This document shows positions 40,357 through 41,310 of a DNA stretch of 41,310 nucleotides, in pieces; the stretch's first letter is position 1; each line of letters opens with the position of its first letter. The position numbers and the translations under genes are program-made. The DNA is taken from contig CAJTNN010000015.1 of NCBI GenBank assembly GCA_910577585.1, positions 1-41,310 on the forward strand. Reading direction: 5' to 3'. Origin of the DNA: an uncultured Muribaculaceae bacterium (GTDB lineage Bacteria; Bacteroidota; Bacteroidia; Bacteroidales; Muribaculaceae). The notes beneath the pieces were generated by a model. That model searched no databases. It was given only the letters and a program-made list of their open reading frames with translations, and had not been told where the DNA came from.

Positions 40357-40633
40357 GCCCGCCACCCCCGAATAAGCGATGCCCCGCCAAATTCCCCGAT
40401 TGACTCCAGGGCGGGTTGCCTAACCTAACGGCATTGAGTGAGGGCACCGCTGCTAGGAGGCGAGGGCTTAATAAGGCAGGGTGTCGGCGCAACAAAATGA
40501 TTAAAATTTTGTTTAGAATACATAAGAGAGTTAAAATGAGCAGTAAGAAGGTGTTTATCTACTTACGAAAAAAATGAAATAAATAATTTTTGGAAAAGTA
40601 TAAACGACTTCATAACCTTAAATCCCCCAGCGC
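40357..40633. other. Intergenic region ahead of the membrane protein
   Basis: No gene seen. It holds a copy of the recurring AAAAGTATAAACGACTTC motif at 40595-40612, 21 bp before the ATG at 40634. A plus-strand promoter could not be placed; TTTAGAATAC and AATTTTTGG are weak candidates. Confidence 0.4.
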
Positions 40634-41230
40634 ATGAAATCCTTTAGCGTCATAAATGTGAATCCGGGTGCAATACCGGCCGGAGCGTTGATTCCGAATC
40701 TTGGACTTCTCAGCCGCAGAGCGAAGATTTTCGCTCTCGGGCGCAGCATGGCTCGCCAGAAGAGTGGCGCGACGTTGCGCTGTGTGTTCGGTCACACCGG
40801 CCTCGGTGTGGCAGGGAGTCTGGTGATGCTGCTTGTGAGATTCGGACTCTCTGCACTGATGGTGATGGCCGCAGTGGCGCTTTATGCGATGGATATGCTC
40901 TGGGGAGCAGCCGGAATGATTGCGGCCGCCGTAGTGGTGGCCATGGGTTTCCTGACCCGCATCATGATGCTGGGCTTCGCCGCAGTGGCCGGATACTGGG
41001 TGGTCGCTACCGGTGATTATGCCGGCAGTATGATGATACCCTATTTGTTGCCTGCAGTGGTGGGATTGGCTCTGCTCTTAGCGCTGATTGGCCCGGGGCG
41101 CCTATCATGTGACTCAGTGATGCGCCGCAACATCTTCCGTCGCGTTCGCCGGCGTCAGACCCGTAAGCTTCTCGAAGAGCGATTCTCATACAAAGCCTAC
41201 CATATGGCCCGCTTCCACGAGAGCGTATAG
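40634..41230 (+). CDS. Small inner-membrane protein of unknown function
   Basis: A 198-residue protein beginning MKSFSVINVNPGAIPAGALI. Hydrophobic segments lie at about 58-78, 79-98, 104-118 and 130-150, then a basic cytoplasmic end (MRRNIFRRVRRRQTRKLLEE). The positive-inside pattern puts the tail in the cytoplasm. No domain recognised. It is divergent from tdk and followed by a strong palindrome. Confidence 0.6.
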   Translation: MKSFSVINVNPGAIPAGALIPNLGLLSRRAKIFALGRSMARQKSGATLRCVFGHTGLGVAGSLVMLLVRFGLSALMVMAAVALYAMDMLWGAAGMIAAAVVVAMGFLTRIMMLGFAAVAGYWVVATGDYAGSMMIPYLLPAVVGLALLLALIGPGRLSCDSVMRRNIFRRVRRRQTRKLLEERFSYKAYHMARFHESV

Positions 41231-41250
41231 AAATCTCATTTTAAGTATCT

Positions 41251-41285
41251 CTCAAAAATTAGTTAATAATTAACTAATTTTTGAG
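41251..41285 (+). terminator. 15-bp palindrome after the membrane protein
   Basis: CTCAAAAATTAGTTA (41251-41265) and TAACTAATTTTTGAG (41271-41285) flank ATAAT. The AT-rich stem with TTTTT and later TTCTTTTTGG fits a terminator. A role as an operator for a gene beyond the window is also possible. Confidence 0.5.
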
Positions 41286-41310
41286 CTATGATTCTTTTTG
41301 GTCTTTTTGG

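Overview
The window reads as chromosome of a gut Bacteroidales bacterium, most like a Muribaculaceae-type genome. Evidence: Bacteroidetes-style promoters (TTTG-like -33 box, about 19-20 bp, TAnnTTTG -7 box) recur before genes; there are TonB-dependent outer-membrane receptors, DUF4249 lipoproteins, LytTR signalling, and secreted proteins with a short C-terminal module resembling a type IX sorting domain. No taxonomic search could be run.

Layout. 1-333: end of an IS1634-type transposase. 618-5299: a secreted M6 metalloprotease and a large repetitive secreted protein, closed by twin hairpins. 5503-8495 (minus strand): family 2 glycosyltransferase, B12-type radical SAM protein, DUF2752 membrane protein. 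8992-14515 (minus): a membrane histidine kinase, a LytTR regulator, a TonB-dependent receptor and a DUF4249 lipoprotein lie head to tail, so a sensor is coupled to an outer-membrane uptake pair. The kinase carries a second, degenerate phosphoacceptor domain.

14690-28130 is an accessory region of variable composition. It begins with a RloA/RloB-type ATPase plus TOPRIM pair (a likely phage-defence module) and ends with a broken second rloB 3' end next to a tRNA cluster. Between them lie decayed genes, two AT-rich lipoproteins, a group II intron remnant, a split lysine exporter, an outer-membrane barrel protein, an intact Fic protein, a lipoprotein frameshifted at a G9 tract, several gene fragments, and a family of MITE-like palindromes (AAGTAGTTGCGAAGAATTAA ends).

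28413-28974 (minus): tRNA-Lys and two normal tRNA-Asn genes alternating with two altered tRNA-Asn copies that share the same +10 nt change beside the anticodon. 29263-31575: an outer-membrane barrel receptor under an AGTACT-type operator. 31857-32459: rpmA and rplU. 32870-39463 (minus): a second receptor/DUF4249 pair behind two secreted proteins and a cysteine desulfidase-family enzyme; a MITE sits directly before the receptor start. 39588-41230: thymidine kinase and a divergent small membrane protein.

Together the core parts handle cell-surface uptake, sensing, protein secretion and housekeeping. The middle is a long-lived insertion site that has collected and lost defence and toxin-type genes.
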